DNA of 64,000 bases from Hygrocybe punicea (lineage: Eukaryota > Basidiomycota > Agaricomycetes > Agaricales > Hygrophoraceae): contig OY744470.1 of the NCBI GenBank assembly GCA_963556145.1, positions 2,604,001 to 2,668,000 of the forward strand. The letters are read 5' to 3'. The position numbers were made by a program, and so were the translations under genes. The notes below the pieces were generated by a model that worked only from the letters and a program-made list of their open reading frames with translations, made no database searches and was not told the DNA's origin. Shown one piece after another: positions 1 to 11,038 of this stretch. The first letter of the stretch is position 1, and each line of letters begins with the position of its first letter.

Positions 1-2
1 CA

Positions 3-254
3 GTGCCTTGTGAAAGAGTGTTTTCGTCAAGCAAGGAAACTATGACTGCACGACGGAATCGCATTTCACCTGAATTAATGGAAGCCCTTCAACTTTTGAA
101 GTATTCCATTCGGCAGGGAAGAGGTCTCAATTTTACGGATGGTCTGGATTGGGGTCAGGAGCTTCATGAGTTGGAGACTTATGATGATGCACAGATGCAG
201 CTCCCAGAAGATGTCAACTCATTCATTCAGTCTCTTACAGAAAAACTTCAGTAG
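3..254 (+). CDS. hAT-family transposase, C-terminal end (partial)
   Basis: The frame is open from the left edge and ends at a stop near 252, so only the last 83 residues are inside the window. They read PCERVFSSSK, then TARRNRISPELMEALQLLK, which is the C-terminal dimerisation region (hATC) of hAT transposases. That part of the protein mediates transposase oligomerisation. A short acidic tail follows. The catalytic RNase-H-like fold lies outside the window, so activity cannot be judged. The stop is only about 120 bp from the 3' end of the minus-strand gene at 376, and I cannot identify a terminal inverted repeat between them. Several TAGTGTTGC-ended hAT-like elements lie at the other end of the window, but nothing here shows that this protein mobilised them. 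The family call is firm; completeness is unknown. Confidence 0.8.
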   Translation: MPCERVFSSSKETMTARRNRISPELMEALQLLKYSIRQGRGLNFTDGLDWGQELHELETYDDAQMQLPEDVNSFIQSLTEKLQ

Positions 255-526
255 AAATATAAATTTTATTATGAAACGAAGGGACACAAGAACATCACGT
301 AAATAATGTGGTCGACGTGGATGGTAAGACAAATGTACACGATACAAGGAAAAACAATGAAACGAGACCAACAAACTACGGAAATGTCTCGCCTTCTATG
401 AACCGGCCTGCTACCTCATGTATCTTCTGAGCCAAACGCAGTGACCTTCCATGCCTCGGAAGAGATTCATACCACTTTCCAGCAGTCCGACATGGGGCCT
501 TGTTCTGCTGGATGAGTTCGAGACGT

Positions 527-1497
527 TGTAGATGCGGGTTCTTGGTGGCTTCGGAACTATATAAAGAAATAAAGATCCTATCCAAAGGGTGTCAGCGTAG
601 AAGTGACTGGATAATTCAGTGTCGGGAATAGTAGTAAAAGGAAGTGAAAGTGAAATAAAAGTAAAGCCGCCGCATAAACGGGACTAATAACGACGAATCC
701 GGCGATGAACGGAGTGAAAATGGATAAATGACGATGAACCCGACGATGAACGGAGTGAAAACGGACTAATAACAATGAACCCGATGGTGAACGGACTGAA
801 AACGAATGAACCCGACGATGCCGACGATGTCGGGTACGACGGGTCGGGTCGGGTCGGGTCGGGTCGGAAACGATGAATGAATATATGGGAACAATAAGGA
901 AGACAACGAAGTAAACTATAAAAAGGCTAAGGAACTACGTGGACGAGCATTTGAAGGGATTTAAACGATTCTGACTATGAGGGAAACGGGGACTAATGGT
1001 ATGTTTTTTTGTACGGTCGTCGGTGACCGTTTTTTATAGTACATGAGTGTGTAGCTACTTTCGGACATGTCTACTTCGGCCGATAGAAACTACAAAGAAA
1101 CACTGGAATGGGGAAGTGGAAAGGGGGGTTGCAAAGCAACGAAGACAGGAAAGTGGAGGGGAAAACGAATATCCATGAAAAAGATTGGAAAAGTCCTACA
1201 TATCTCCGAAAGGATGAGGGGATGCATAAATAAGGTAAATCCGAAGTCGGGGATTGAGTCTGAAGAGATCCATCTCCTGGAATTGGAACTCCGAGGCGTT
1301 TGAGGCTGACGGATTTAGCCCAAAAGCGGCCGTCACAAAGCGGCATGTGTCGGGTTACATCGGTCACGTCGGGTCACATCACGTCGGGTTACGTCGGGTT
1401 ACGTCGGGTTCGAATGCAAGTCGAATGGCGGCATCGGGTTGGTCCGGATTCGTGATATATCGATGATACGGACTCAGAGGGACGTCGACCCTCTACA
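527..1497. repeat. Left LTR, 971 bp
   Basis: It starts TGTAGATGCGGG and ends GACGTCGACCCTCTACA, giving TGTAGA/TCTACA inverted termini. It contains a short TCGGG tandem tract near 835-868 and CGTCGGGTTA repeats near 1350-1415. It is almost identical to 5799-6768. Confidence 0.9.
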
Positions 1498-2129
1498 TCT
1501 CCAGGGTACTTTAAATAAAGACCATCCCTGGTCGATACTACGTGGACTTGGGACTCGGATGTGTGAGATGAGGCCGACGTGCTGGTCATGGAATTGGGCT
1601 CGACGGGACGAGGCGGGTTGTGGACAATGCAAAGGGGGAGAGCGGATGGTGACTAGCGGAACTCGCTGGACGGTCGGAGGCTGAGAGCGGCGAATGGGGA
1701 ACAAAATGGGTGAAGCCGGTGTCGAGGAAAGGGAAACAAAATACATAGAACCGGGGAAAAGGGAACTGAGCGGAAATGAAAGAAGAGATGGAAAGCTACA
1801 AAAACGGGACAAACGGGGAGTGGAAACGCAAAATAGATGAGAAAATAAATAAATGTTGGGTATCGGAAAGAGGGGACACGATAGAAATCAAGTCGGGATA
1901 AAACTAAACGTGAAATGGGATCGAGGGTGGGTGACAGAAATAACAAAGGCATGAGCGGAAACTCGTAGGGCATAAGCGGAAACAACATAAAGCGAAAGCG
2001 GATGACAAAAACGGTTGTAGTCGGGTCGGGTTAGGGTCGGCCGCTTCGGTGGCTGTGTCAACGGGTGGCGGAAACGGTGGCATCGGCTGTGGAAAGGCTT
2101 GGTGACATGGGCATAGAAATACGATGATG

Positions 2130-2425
2130 ACGGTGAACATGATATGACGACGGCGGAGGTTCGATACGATATGACGACAACGGAGGTTCGATGGACGATG
2201 ACGGAGGTTCGATGGACGACGGTGGAGGTTCGATACGATATGACGACAACGGAGGTTCGATGGACGATGACGGAGGTTCGATGGACGATGACGGAGGTTC
2301 GATGGACGACGGCGGAGGTTCGATACGATATGACGACAACGGAGGTTCGATGGACGATGACGGAGGTTCGATGGACGATGGCGGAGGTTCGATAGACGAT
2401 GGCGGAGGTTCGATATGTCAATACT
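2130..2425. repeat. 21-bp minisatellite inside the LTR element
   Basis: Tandem, slightly variable copies of GACGGAGGTTCGATGGACGAT, interspersed with a longer variant containing CGATACGATATGACGACAAC. Because the period is a multiple of three and lacks stops, several frames on both strands are open. The resulting repetitive peptides are not evidence of a gene. Confidence 0.85.
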
Positions 2426-3949
2426 AATATGGGGGCGATAATCAACGGCTGTGATATCAGCCTCATACTAGGCGGTTCAGCACCGGCTTGGACCCGTGGG
2501 GAAGCATTCTCCCCCATGGAACTGAAATATAAAGTCGGGTGGGTTGGGAATCGAAGCCGAGACAGGGAACGTTGTGTCTGGGTCGAAACGGTGGCGGAAA
2601 TGGTGGGTCATGGAAAGCGGAGAGCGATGTCAATGGGTGGAATGCGGGTGCGTGAGCGGATGAGTCGGGTGCGTGGGGAATGAGTGAAGCGGTGCATCGG
2701 GTTCGTAAGCGGGTGCGGCGGGTTCGTAAACGGGTTCGCTGGGTGCGACGGATTCATAAGCGGGTGTGTCGAGTACGTCGGGTGTATTATGCGGGTGTCG
2801 GGTGTGTCGGGAACGAGTGTATTTCTTTTTATCTTTCTTTTATCTCTGACGTTTTTCTTTCTTTTTATTTATTTAATCTATTTATGTATATATTTCTTAT
2901 GCCGATGGACGGTGAGGGGTTTTCGTAGGGTCGGGTTCGGTGGGTATGGGGGTGCGAAGGTGGCGGGTAAGGGATGTGAAACCGGAACCGGAACCTCATG
3001 CTCGAATTGAGCCGGAACCGGAACCGGATGCCGCGGAATCGTTGGGAACGCGTCCGGGTTCGTAGTCGGGTGCTGTGATGCGAGTCGCGGATCCGGATCC
3101 GGAACCCGGTGTAGCGGGTAGGTTGAAAACGGGTTGTCGGGTGTGGCGGTATGGCATAGGGCGACGTAGGGAGACGGGGGCGGACGACGTGAGCGGATGA
3201 GACGGAACGTGGTTGCGAGGCGTGGATCATGGTTGCGTGGGGTTGTTCGAAGCTGCGGGTTGTCGAGGGAAGCGGGTAACGGGTGGTCGAGGTCGGCGGT
3301 ACGGGACAGGGCAATGTTGGGAAACGGAGGCGGATGACGTGGGCGGATACGAAGGGACGTGGTGTTGCATGACGTAGATCGTGGTTGCGTGAGGTCGTTC
3401 GAGGGTGCTGGAGGCCGGGGGAGCGGGTGACGGGTGATCGAGGCTGGGGTATGGTGTAGGGAGATGTTGGAGACGGGGGCGGACGGCGTGGGCGGGGTGA
3501 TGGATTGGGGTGATACGGGTGGCGTCTTCGTGATGTTTTCGTGGCGGATAGTTGCGTGGGGATTTGACAATGGTCCGTCGGGTCGTGGAACGGGTTTGGG
3601 CGGCCGGTGGTCACGGTTTCACGGGCGTAACCCAACGGGGGCTTCGTTTGGGCTCGCGAAGGGACTTGAGGGACGTCGTGGGGTTGGTCGAGGGCGTAGG
3701 TGATCGAAGGGGAGTGGACGAGGACGGGGACGGCTGGGAGTCGAGAATGGAGGTCGACGGGGGTGACGTGGGTGACGTGGCCGCTTGCGTGGGACGACGA
3801 GGGACGGGAGCGGAGTCGTTTGGGACGGGAAAGGGTCCCACAGAAGTGCGGGGGCGTGAACGTGGGTGTGGGGGCTGACGGTCGTGGTGGTCGTTGGTGC
3901 TGGGTCTGGGAACGCGGTGGTAGGCTGTTGGGTGACGTGGCGCAGCGTT

Positions 3950-5095
3950 GATGGCTCGAGGGCAGTGGGGACGGCTTGTACGGCGTCACGACGGACGATG
4001 TGTGGCCCTGGGATGCGGTACGAGGCAGCGGTGGGTCCGACGAGGGCGTGAGCGGCCGGAGATGTCGACTTTGGCTGGGGCACGAAGCCGGTGACGTGGC
4101 ATGGCGTTGGGGGCTCGAATATAACGGGGACAGCTTGTACGGGTTTGCGGGGGCGATGTAGGGTGCTGGGATGTGATACGAGCCGCCGGTGGGTCCTACG
4201 AAGGCGTGAGCGGCCGAGGAGGTCGTATAGGCGGGTGCATGGGGCGAGGTGACGTGGCACGCGTGTGGGACATCGACGACGGCGAGGAGGACCCATGAGG
4301 GCTCGCAACTGGTGTCGTGGGGTCGTAGGAAGCGGTGCGAGGCGACGGGGTGTCCAACGAGGGCGTGAGCGGCGGAGAACGCTGAATACGCGGGGGTATG
4401 AGGCGGGTGACGTGGCACACGTGTGGGACATCGATGACGGCGAGGACGACTCGTGAGAGCTCGCGAACGACGGTGTGGGGCTCTGGGAGGCTGTACGAGG
4501 CGGCGGATGGGTTCAACGAAGGCGTGAGCGGCCGGGGATGTCGAGTATGATGACGTGGCAACGTGTGAGGCATCGATGACGGCGAGGAGGGCTCGTGAGG
4601 GCTTGCGACTGGCGTCGTGGGGCCGTAGGAAGCGGTGCAGGGCAACGGAGAGGTCCAATGAGGGCGTGAGCGGCCGGAGGTGTCGAGTAAGCTGGGGCAC
4701 GAAGCAGGGTGACGTGGCGCGGCGTGGGGCATCGATAATGGCGAGGACGGCCTGCACTGGCTTACGAACGACGGTGTGGGGCTCTGGGAGGCTGTACGAA
4801 GCGGCGGATGGTCCAACGAGGACGTGAGCGGCCGGGGATGTCGAGTACGCGGGGACACGAGGAAGGATGACGTGGTGACGCGTTGGGCGTTGAGGACGGC
4901 TCGTGAGGGCTCGCAGCTGGCGTCGTGGGGCCATAGGAAGCGGTGCGAGGCGACGGGGAGGTCCAACGAGGGCGTAAGCGGCCGGAGATGTCGAGTAAGC
5001 TGGGGCACGAAGCAGGGTGACGTGGCACGGCGTGGGGCATCGATAACGGCGAAGACGGTTCGTGAGGACTCGTGAAGGGCGATGTGGGGCTGTAG
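3950..5095. repeat. Degenerate tandem array, period about 155 bp
   Basis: The phrase GTGAGCGGCCGGRGATGTCG recurs near 4047, 4208, 4367, 4526, 4669, 4826 and 4977 (GTAAGCGG in the last), giving spacings of about 143-161 bp. Each unit also carries forms of GACGTGGCACGGCGTGGG, GGCGAGGACGGCTCGTGAG and GAAGCGGTGCGAGGCGAC. The array explains the long, stop-free minus-strand frames here. They give Pro/Ser/Arg-rich repeats that I do not regard as a protein. Confidence 0.8.
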
Positions 5096-5798
5096 CTCAG
5101 TGTTGAGGGCTCGAACGCGGGGGCTGCTCGCATGAACTCGTGAAGGGCGCTGACGTGGTTTTGCTGGTAACTTCGTGGGCTCAGACGATGGGGGGGCTTG
5201 TAAGGGCTTGTATCCGGTGACAAGTGCGAGTTCGTAGACGCGAGCGGCTGGGGGTGCACAGGCTAAACCTGTTGCACGGCGCGTGTTTTTCCGTTCCGTT
5301 CGTGAGTGGCGTTCCTTGTTGTGCGGGTCGTTGGGGCTGTTTTCGGGGCTTTCCGGGCACGGATTTTCGACCGGAATCGGTGGGGCGTGGAATTCCGAGT
5401 GCGTTGGGGTTGTAAAACGAGTGTGGACGGTGGATGTGACGGGGATCGAGACGTCGAGACGACAAAGTGTGTATTGGGTCGTGGCTGTGCAAGTTTCCTA
5501 AAGCGGTAAACGGCCGTTGGGTCGGCCGCGCAAGAGCGGGTTCGAAGTTGTACGTGATACTAGACAATCGTAGTCGTTAAAGAAGAGAAAATATTATGAG
5601 AATCAAACCCAAATGATAGTGTGGCAGTTGGCGATTGGATTGTCGAGGCATCGGATGTCGGATGTAAAGAAGTCGGGTAACGGGAGTCGGATGTGTAGAG
5701 TGCTGCGGCAAGGGTTATTTCGAGATGACGAAAGGAAAGTGTAGGGTTATAGAATGAATGAATGATGACACTGAATTATCCTCGCGGTGGGCTCCAGA

Positions 5799-6768
5799 TG
5801 TAGATGCGGGTTCTTGGTGGCTTCGGAACTATATAAAGAAATAAAGATCCTATCCAAAGGGTGTCAGCGTAGAAGTGACTGGATAATTCAGTGTCGGGAA
5901 TAGTAGTAAAAGGAAGTGAAAGTGAAATAAAAGTAAAGCCGCCGCATAAACGGGACTAATAACGACGAATCCGGCGATGAACGGAGTGAAAATGGATAAA
6001 TGACGATGAACCCGACGATGAACGGAGTGAAAACGGACTAATAACAATGAACCCGATGGTGAACGGACTGAAAACGAATGAACCCGACGATGCCGACGAT
6101 GTCGGGTACGACGGGTCGGGTCGGGTCGGGTCGGGTCGGAAACGATGAATGAATATATGGGAACAATAAGGAAGACAACGAAGTAAACTATAAAAAGGCT
6201 AAGGAACTACGTGGACGAGCATTTGAAGGGATTTAAACGATTCTGACTATGAGGGAAACGGGGACTAATGGTATGTTTTTTTGTACGGTCGTCGGTGACC
6301 GTTTTTATAGTACATGAGTGTGTAGCTACTTTCGGACATGTCTACTTCGGCCGATAGAAACTACAAAGAAACACTGGAATGGGGAAGTGGAAAGGGGGGT
6401 TGCAAAGCAACGAAGACAGGAAAGTGGAGGGGAAAACGAATATCCATGAAAAAGATTGGAAAAGTCCTACATATCTCCGAAAGGATGAGGGGATGCATAA
6501 ATAAGGTAAATCCGAAGTTGGGGATTGAGTCTGAAGAGATCCATCTCCTGGAATTGGAACTCCGAGGCGTTTGAGGCTGACGGATTTAGCCCAAAAGCGG
6601 CCGTCACAAAGCGGCATGTGTCGGGTTACATCGGTCACGTCGGGTCACGTCACGTCGGGTTACGTCGGGTTACGTCGGGTTCGAATGCAAGTCGAATGGC
6701 GGCATCGGGTTGGTCCGGATTCGTGATATATCGATGATACGGACTCAGAGGGACGTCGACCCTCTACA
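5799..6768. repeat. Right LTR, 970 bp
   Basis: Direct copy of 527-1497. Differences I can see are one fewer T in the run near 6303, C to T near 6518, and A to G near 6649. The element ends TCTACA at 6768, followed by the ACGT target duplication. Confidence 0.9.
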
Positions 6769-8814
6769 ACGTTTCTGAAACCAGTCCTCGGCAGCGGGAG
6801 TCCAGTGGCCAACATTGAAAAGGCTCTTCTGCCAAGTTGAGTGCTTTGGCCACCAGGAAAGATGGGAGACCTGTTGGTTCGATCCTACATCACGTTGACT
6901 TAACGCATGGCTGACGAATCCAGAGAGGGTACCCACCAGTATACACCCTATATACGCCACATATGAGGTCAAGCTCATCTTCACCGAGGTGATCGTCACA
7001 GAAAGTAGTGCCATCCGCAAAATGGAAGACTTGCCCACGAGAGAAGGCTGCACTAGAGGGGCCAGTAAGAACCCATCCAGGGCCAACAAATTCCATCGCG
7101 AGGCGCCAGACAATACCACCCTTGAGGATTGCTTCACGTGCATGTGGAGAACGTAGAAAATGGTCTCGAGCCGCTTCATAAGCGGCATAATCAGCAGCAT
7201 CAGGCTGGTAGCCAACTGCACGCACACCGAGAGATATGGGGGGTGGTGGAGGGCCTGTCGATGGAGGTGGGTGTGAAAAGGCAGGGCAAGGATTGAGGGT
7301 ATTGAAGGGGATTCCGCGTTCCGCAAGATACCGAACAGCTTCTGTGATATCCCTACATGATCGGAGGCATTGCAGAGCGGTGACCGGACTATCTACTGTA
7401 AGCAGCCAATCAATATTCGCAGTAGCACTCGTGGACCCGACAAAATATATTTTTTGATCTCTATTGTTCATCATCTCCCTCCGCTCAATTGTCAGATAAT
7501 GTTCCTGTCGTTCACGCAATGGAAAAAGGCTCGATGAACTGAGATCCCATGGCATAGCTGATAACCCATCCACTGGTCCATCGATCAGACGTGCGACGAA
7601 GTCAAAGATTTGGCCCTTGTATTTAGTAGCCACTTGAGGGTGAGGGTCCTGCAAAATATTAAGGGTCCGGTCCCATTCGGTATTTGATGGCGTAGGACCG
7701 TCAGCGTAGGCGGTGTCATCCCAATCGAATCCAAAGCGATCATAAAGACGGCAGTCAAGGGTAGTCGTAAATTTAGGAGCAGCGGCATCCATGTGGCGAT
7801 CACCGACACCATGAATGGACAGCACATCTCGCTGCCAGTGTTCCGCAGGAAGTGGACCCGCAGGTATTGTTTGGCTATTGATTTGATCAGCAGGTTGCCT
7901 CGCCTCACCTTCTTCCAAGGTGGGATCGTCATATTCACCGTCGTAGTCGTCGTTACCGAATGGGTCTTCGTTGTCTGGCGCGTTGGGGTTAAATTCGGTA
8001 CAGACATCCCATTCCCTATCAAAGGCATTATATCGCATATGTTCTGGCGACTTTTCTTCCCACAGATCTTCTATCTCTCTGAAATTGACTCTCGTTCTGA
8101 GGCGAAAGCCATCCATTTCCAGCCAGCGGAAGACAGCAGCCCCTCTCTTCCCCGGTGCGCGAAAGCGTTCACCTTCCTTCTGACGAGCCAAGTGAGCGGC
8201 TGTTTCTTGTGCAGTCTCCATGGCAGCAATTTTCTCGTGGCGTACTGCTTGTCGAACAAAGAATTCCTGCCAAGTTTCTCCAAGTTTCTGGCGAGAGCCT
8301 GGGTTTGGCTTAGGGAACTTCTTGGAGGATGTTACATCAGTGGTAGGGCTAGGCGGTGGCGGAGACAACTGCTCCAACTGCCACTGCTGGCAGGCAGCCT
8401 GGACTTGTGCATTATTGGGTAAGTAGTTTGCCACCTCGGGTTTGGGTGATATGCGTAGGGGCTTGTCGAGGGTGCTCCATACGAACCAGATAGGGATATC
8501 GACTCTGACGAGTCTTGGGATGTGTGCCAACCATTTGCATTGATGCACGTCAATGACCACGCCTACTCTCGGAACGCTGTCGGTGAAGTCGGCGATCGGT
8601 GAATCCCGCAGTTGCTGGACCCACTCTGGGTGGACCTTGGTTTCGCTAGTGAGTATCTTCACCCAGTTGGGGTCGTCGCCATATGGGACATAGCTGGCTG
8701 TGAAAAATGAGATGGCCATCGAACACAGTCCCATCAACGGTATGAAAGCATCTCGGGACTTCATGGCACACTTTCGGGCTGAGTGTTCACGTGTATGAAT
8801 GTGGAGGTAGCCGT

Positions 8815-9609
8815 TGTAAAGGCGAGGTCGGGGTGGCTGCGGAATAATAATCCTAAGCCTGTGGGGTCAGCGTAGAAGTGACTAGGAATAGTCTAACAAG
8901 CTTCAGTAAGATAATAGGATATAAAAAGTAAGAAGCCGCCGAGTAAACTACTGAATTCTATCGAGACCGATCGAAGCCGACGAAGCCGACGATGTCGGGT
9001 ACGGCGGGTCGGGTGTCAGGTGACGAGAAACGTAGAGATAAAGGCGGTAGAACGACGGGGAGGGCGTCGAGGAATCCGACGAGCAATGTGTGCGATGGAA
9101 TTTACTGAGAGACTAATTCTCAGAGAGAGGAAAATGGGGGAACTGGTTTCTTATTTTGAGACGGCGCTTGGGCACCGTTTTTATACTACAAAGTTCTGTA
9201 CCTAGATTCGGACGAGAGTCCTCGGCCGATGAGAGGAAACAAAGGAGAATAAAAATGGGAAAGTAGGAAGAGCGTTGCGAGGCGACGATGACAGGGAAAA
9301 TGGGTGGAAGATATAAAAAACTGTAAAAGACGCAAAGTACTTTACTATATCCCCATAAGGGAGACGCTAGGCGTGAATAAGGCAAGTCCGATGTCGGGAT
9401 CCCAGTCCGATGAGATCTATCTTTGATATTTGAAGTTCCGCGAGTTTAGGGGATAGACCGACCAGGTACGTGAGCGGCCGTGCTAGTCGGTATGCATCGG
9501 GTTGCGTCGGGTTGCGTCGGGTTCGAACGTAGATTGCTAGAGACGTCGGGTTCGAGCGGATTCGCTAGATATCAATGTTACGGCCTCAGAGGGTCGAGGA
9601 CCCTCTACA
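8815..9609. mobile_element. Solo LTR of a related family, 795 bp
   Basis: It begins TGTAAA and ends CGAGGACCCTCTACA. It is flanked by the 4-bp duplication CCGT (8811-8814, 9610-9613). It shares blocks with the 971-bp LTR: GTCAGCGTAGAAGTGACT near 8867, the CGTCGGGT repeats near 9500, and the shared 3' end. The rest diverges, so it is a sibling subfamily. It sits in the coding frame of the minus-strand gene at 376-10013. A solo LTR normally results from LTR-LTR recombination of a full element. Confidence 0.85.
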
Positions 9610-10013
9610 CCGTATGTGTGAGGGACGGGGAAACATCTGTATTCAAGTGGAAAAAAGGCACCCAGGGCTTTTCCCAGTAATTCCCGAGCAACCACATAGA
9701 GAGAGGTTTCGAGATCGTGCCATTTTTCTCGGGTAGCAGCTGATAATTGGAACCCACCACGGACGCGTTCGATAGATAGCGACTTGTAATCACAGACTAG
9801 ACGCTGTATTAATGGGTGATCCCATCGTATCGAACGGGGCACAAATGGGAGCTGTGGAAGATCGTTGCGCGCCCAATTCGTTGTATAGGTCCACTCTGGC
9901 CCTGGATCATCACAGTCAAAATTGTGGTAACTGGGGAAGGCAGCTAAGGGACCCGCATTTGGGGAGGTGATTACAAAGTTGTCGAGGATGAAGGTTTTGA
10001 AGGTCGACGGCAT

Positions 10014-11038
10014 CTGACAGCAGTATTTGGGTTAATAGAATAGGTGCAAAAAAAAAGATACACACGGATAGGGATGCAAAGGAGCAGTGAAAGACGAAGT
10101 CAAAGAGCTCGCTGATACACTGTACGGGCCAACGAGAATAGATTGACCAATGGGAGCACCTGAGCCAAGGCCAATGGGAGCGTGGAGCTTGTTGATACTC
10201 AGTACAGGCGAACGAGAACGGCTAGAGCGATGGGAGCACCCGAGCCAAGACACGCCTGGAGGCTGGAGCTTGCTTGTACTTTGTACAGGCGAGCGAGAAT
10301 GGAACGAAGGAGTCTCGGAGGCCAAGAAGTTAGGGCAAGTCTGAGCCAAGACGAACAACGATGGAATGCAAGAGTCTCTGAGCCAAGAGGTTAGGGCGCG
10401 TCTGAGCCAAGATAAAAGCTCGCTAGTACTTTGTACAGGCGAACGATGAGTCGGGGAATGCTCACTTGTACTTTGTACGGGTGAGCAATGAACAAAACGG
10501 TAAATACAAACAACGGATCTGGCCGACCTGGGTCACCTGACAAATTTCCTTTTTTGGACGGTTAGCCGCGGCTTAGCCGTTGCCACAACGGTCCGGTCCG
10601 GCTAACAACCCATATATGGGTTAACCGTTGTTAGCCGTAGCCGAGCCGAGCCGGACCGAGCCGTGGCAACACTAGTTTCAATGGAACAAAGCATTTTAAT
10701 GGTTCTCAAATCTTCACCAACTTTGCACTCTTTCCTAAAGCTGCATACCTCTATAAATGTATATATAGCCTTGTGGTATTTAGGATAGAAGATAATCTTT
10801 GGCTGCCTAGTATGGCACCTCAAAATTTGCGATGGCTCCTGCAAACCAATCCAAAATTTACCGCAATTGGCAATGCTGCATACCTGTATATGATCACATA
10901 ATACCCTTCATAAATATTACGCTGCTTCCTTGTTTTATAATACTTATAAAGGCCTTACAAAAGCCATATAGAAGCTGAGAGGTTTCGCTGATGAGCAGAA
11001 GGGCTGATCACGTGATGGTAGATGGAATACTCTGCGAC
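10014..11038. repeat. Intergenic repeats and one hAT-like terminus
   Basis: No gene is seen. From about 10120 to 10490 the motif TACTTTGTACAGGCGAACGA recurs in about five variants, mixed with GATGGGAGCACCCGAGCCAAG units. From 10560 to 10674 is a GC-rich partly palindromic tract built on GGCTAAC and CCGAGCCG. It ends GTGGCAACACTA, the same right terminus as the elements at 46380, 51237 and 52318. I cannot find a matching left end or an 8-bp duplication, so it is probably truncated. The remainder up to the ELP1 start is unremarkable AT-rich sequence that should hold the ELP1 promoter. Confidence 0.5.

Larger units (their letters stand above)
527..6768. mobile_element. Non-autonomous LTR retroelement (LARD-like)
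   Basis: Two near-identical long terminal repeats (971 and 970 bp) flank about 4.3 kb. The LTRs begin TGTAGA and end TCTACA. The flanking target duplication is ACGT (523-526 and 6769-6772). I count about three differences between the LTRs (one T indel, two substitutions), so the insertion is recent. No gag, protease, reverse transcriptase, RNase H or integrase motif can be read in any frame of the interior, which is made of GC-rich degenerate tandem repeats. It must therefore depend on an enzyme supplied elsewhere. Orientation is uncertain. A TGG-starting tract just inside the right LTR, read on the minus strand (TGGAGCCCACCGCGAGGA), could be a primer-binding site. A solo relative is at 8815-9609. 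Confidence 0.85.
376..10013 (-). pseudogene. Uncharacterised fungal gene split by two LTR insertions
   Basis: The gene runs on the minus strand from ATG at 10013 to TAG at 376. Coding pieces are 10013-9610, 8810-6937, 6884-6769 and 522-376. The first gap is a solo LTR (8815-9609). The second is a 52-nt intron (6936-6885, GTGGGT...TAG). The third is a full LTR element (527-6768). Dropping the elements plus one copy of each 4-bp duplication leaves 2541 nt with no stop or frameshift, i.e. 846 codons. The start has an in-frame ATG (MPSTFKTFILDNF). The C-terminal part has a Trp-rich block (LSWWPKHSTWQKS, GHWTPAAEDWFQKR) that I recall from large uncharacterised Agaricomycete families, but I cannot name a function. 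No signal peptide or catalytic motif is evident. The intact frame implies the gene was still under constraint, or very young, when the insertions occurred. It is almost certainly inactive now. Confidence 0.8.

Noticed and set aside
2130..2425. CRISPR-like array
   Set aside because: The units are contiguous without unique spacers, and the DNA is eukaryotic; it is a minisatellite.
1888..2517. Repetitive peptides (VIVHRTSV, GGSMDDD types) on both strands
   Set aside because: They are products of a 21-bp minisatellite whose period is a multiple of three; the openness is automatic.
2865..4934. 689-residue minus-strand open frame in the LTR element
   Set aside because: It is Pro/Arg/Ser low-complexity, follows the DNA tandem units, and overlaps other open frames. 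It shows no gag, pol or other domain.
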